DNA from: Tragulus kanchil | Taxonomy: Eukaryota > Chordata > Mammalia > Artiodactyla > Tragulidae | NCBI GenBank assembly: GCA_022376925.1 | Contig: JAIOJX010000026.1 | Location: 258,035,830-258,099,829, forward strand | Direction: 5' to 3' | Length of the DNA: 64,000 bases | Shown here: piece after piece, positions 61,248-64,000 of the stretch | Position numbering within the stretch: position 1 is the stretch's first letter | Layout of the letters: each line of letters opens with the position of its first letter | Notes under the pieces: model-generated | What the model saw: only the letters and a program-made list of their open reading frames with translations | Told to the model about the DNA's origin: nothing | The model's database searches: none | Made by a program: the position numbers and the translations under genes

Positions 61248-63443
61248 GCAAGCAAAATATGCAAGTGAATTTGGTTTTTATATACTGGATGAAAATATAA
61301 ACACACATTTCCTTCATTTAAAGTATATTAAAGTTTCCTAAACAGGATTTTTAATTCACTTAAAACAGCATTAGGTTAGGTGGGCTGTTGGTGCTTTGAA
61401 TTAATGTGCAAGCTGTTAATCTCCATAGACCTGGATTTAAAATTAGACAAAGCAATAATTAGTTTGGCACCATCATTTCACTACCCAGAGGGTAATAATG
61501 TAGGTCATAAAATACTACAGCCTGGCACAAGTTTTTTTGTGCAAAACAAGGATCTGGTATTAGGTGGTGTGGAAAAAAAAAAAGATTGTCACTGGGAAGT
61601 ATAATGGCTTAGCTTTTGATATATGTTCCACTATGGCTAAAAAGACCTAAATTCAGCAGCTCTAACCAGGTTATCCTGTTTAAGGTGAGTTTTCCCCATC
61701 TAAGTGATACAAAGAAATCTTCCTACCTTCTCTCAGTAGCTGGTGTCTATCACCCTCCCCACTGCATAATATGTTTCCATGCAACATTTGTGCATTTAGT
61801 CACAGAATTAAGATTTTAATTTGCACTGTTACTTAGCTGTAAATTTCCCCCATCAGTTTGCCATTTTGTTACATTATAAAAATGGCATCCTGTAAACATT
61901 TTTTTAAATATGAAAGTGTTGCTTTCAAGGAAATGCTTACCATATATACCTTGATTTGTTTTCATGGCAAATGACTACTGGCAATATCAATAATTCAAGA
62001 ACAGAAACAATGAAAATACAGAGGAATTGCACTTGGATTCTTCTTCCTGTCAATCATCTTTGCCAGATTCCTATTTGAACATTCAGAAAATGAGGAAGAC
62101 ATCAGATCTAGCCTTAAGTATGAGTAATAGTTTTCTGTTTCCTTACACTGCTCACCCCAACTGAGCTTTTAAAGCACAGGGATCTTTGGTGTTTCTGCCG
62201 ATCTAAATATTTCAAGCTATGGAAATAATGTTTTAATATTGCAGTGAAGATATATTTCATACAATATAGATGCACAAGCTGTCTATTTTACATAAAGCAA
62301 TATGTATGAACCTGTGGGTATCTAACTAGACATACCACTATTTGGCACATTAAATTTATTTGAGGCAAGCAAAATATGCAAGTGAATTTGGTTTTTATAT
62401 ACTGGATGAAAATATAAACACACATTTCCTTCATTTAAAGTATATTAAAGTTTCCTAAACAGGATTTTTAATTCACTTAAAACAGCATTAGGTTAGGTGG
62501 GCTGTTGGTGCTTTGAATTAATGTGCAAGCTGTTAATCTCCATAGACCTGGATTTAAAATTAGACAAAGCAATAATTAGTTTGGCACCATCATTTCACTA
62601 CCCAGAGGGTAATAATGTAGGTCATAAAATACTACAGCCTGGCACAAGTTTTTTTGTGCAAAACAAGGATCTGGTATTAGGTGGTGTGGAAAAAAAAAAA
62701 GATTGTCACTGGGAAGTATAATGGCTTAGCTTTTGATATATGTTCCACTATGGCTAAAAAGACCTAAATTCAGCAGCTCTAACCAGGTTATCCTGTTTAA
62801 GGTGAGTTTTCCCCATCTAAGTGATACAAAGAAATCTTCCTACCTTCTCTCAGTAGCTGGTGTCTATCACCCTCCCCACTGCATAATATGTTTCCATGCA
62901 ACATTTGTGCATTTAGTCACAGAATTAAGATTTTAATTTGCACTGTTACTTAGCTGTAAATTTCCCCCATCAGTTTGCCATTTTGTTACATTATAAAAAT
63001 GGCATCCTGTAAACATTTTTTTAAATATGAAAGTGTTGCTTTCAAGGAAATGCTTACCATATATACCTTGATTTGTTTTCATGGCAAATGACTACTGGCA
63101 ATATCAATAATTCAAGAACAGAAACAATGAAAATACAGAGGAATTGCACTTGGATTCTTCTTCCTGTCAATCATCTTTGCCAGATTCCTATTTGAACATT
63201 CAGAAAATGAGGAAGACATCAGATCTAGCCTTAAGTATGAGTAATAGTTTTCTGTTTCCTTACACTGCTCACCCCAACTGAGCTTTTAAAGCACAGGGAT
63301 CTTTGGTGTTTCTGCCGATCTAAATATTTCAAGCTATGGAAATAATGTTTTAATATTGCAGTGAAGATATATTTCATACAATATAGATGCACAAGCTGTC
63401 TATTTTACATAAAGCAATATGTATGCACCTGTGTGTATCTATA
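61248..63443 (+). repeat. Tandem duplication D21, 61248-62323 / 62365-63443 (period 1117), with orphan tail
   Basis: Near-identical copies. Copy one diverges after 'gtatcta' at 62323, and 62324-62360 matches neither flank. Content includes TAAT-rich, repeat-free sequence near 61365-61520 that may be conserved non-coding DNA. Frames of 74 and 67 codons recur in both copies and are unsupported. Confidence 0.94.
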
Positions 63444-64000
63444 GAGAGTGTTCAATGTATTAGATGAGGACATTCACAAATCATTTAAGTTGAGCCTTTT
63501 AAGTGATGTGGGCTACTGATACAAACTTGCTAATGATAATTATAGAACTGATGCTGATTTAGTCATTTCAAAAAAGCCACGGAGGCATAATTAGTGTCTG
63601 AATGGCCTCAATATTGCATTATTAGGAGACTAGGGTGAAACTTGAAATGAGAACATCAAGGCTGATAACAGAAAAGAAAACATGAAATACATACATAATT
63701 CATTCTGAGATATTATAAAGGTTTATAACCAGAAACAATAATTTGCAGAAAGCATCTCGTGTATTAGAGCCAACTGCAATCATTTGGTCAACCTGTTAAA
63801 GATCAAATAGTATATTCTTAGCTATTCTCAGTGGTGTCTTTGTAATAAAGTAGCAGCAAACAGACACTGTTTGCTTCTGGTCACTTTTAAAGAATGTTCA
63901 GTTTATCAGGAGGGACTTTAATCTCAGCCTTAATAGAGTACAAAAGCAGCCTTGTTCCTGTGCTTCTCTCCTTAAGGCCATAAGCCATGTTCTTTTTTTT
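63444..64000. other. Unique non-coding DNA at window end
   Basis: Repeat-free, with ATTA/TAAT cores ('ggcataattagtgtctgaat', 'gcattattagg'). It could be a conserved non-coding block. No gene. Confidence 0.4.

Noticed and set aside
455..63443. A novel family of dispersed about 1.1-kb tandem repeats, or a CRISPR-like array
   Set aside because: Duplicated segments share no sequence with each other, there are always two copies, and the ends look like fragment ends.

Overview
The window is nuclear DNA of a ruminant (Pecora-type). The evidence is repeat content. There are copies of the tRNA-derived/BovB-derived SINE Bov-tA (1-110, 424-525 with 3726-3852, 33633-33817), CHR-2 type tRNA-Glu SINEs of the cetartiodactyl lineage (3450-3726 and 60467-60753), and the 3' part of an artiodactyl L1 with an open ORF2 (526-3434). 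Ancient MIR and L2 fragments, many (CA)n microsatellites and one CpG island are also present. There is no bacterial or viral gene organisation. Nearly all open frames are short chance frames in AT-rich non-coding DNA.

Layout. 1-5173: a nest of transposable elements in which one Bov-tA is split by an L1 and by a CHR-2 SINE at the same 15-base target. 5174-51769: a gene-poor, AT-rich stretch with a few SINE/MIR/L2 remnants and several low-repeat blocks that look like conserved non-coding elements (best candidates 17.76-18.31 kb and 22.8-24.9 kb). About 51.96-52.93 kb: a CpG island. On its lower-coordinate edge, a consensus splice donor on the minus strand (exon end at 51770) marks a probable first exon of a gene transcribed towards lower coordinates. 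If so, everything from 51769 down to 1 is probably its first intron. I could not name that gene. 53.0-64.0 kb: upstream or intergenic DNA with L2 and CHR-2 remnants.

The dominant structural feature is not biological content. 21 successive segments of about 1.0-1.2 kb each occur exactly twice in direct tandem and near-identically, although their contents are unrelated. About 23 kb of the 64 kb is therefore redundant, and the unique content is about 41 kb. Copy ends are often degraded or carry orphan bases. Two single N's sit at or near junctions. Microsatellite lengths agree exactly between copies at the locus I counted (D10), and where duplications chain, a segment appears three times. This is what results when overlapping sequence fragments are laid end to end without removing the overlap. 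I read it as an assembly artefact, not a new repeat system. I found no convincing undescribed biological system; the best biological leads are the unnamed CpG-island promoter and the conserved-looking blocks in its putative intron.
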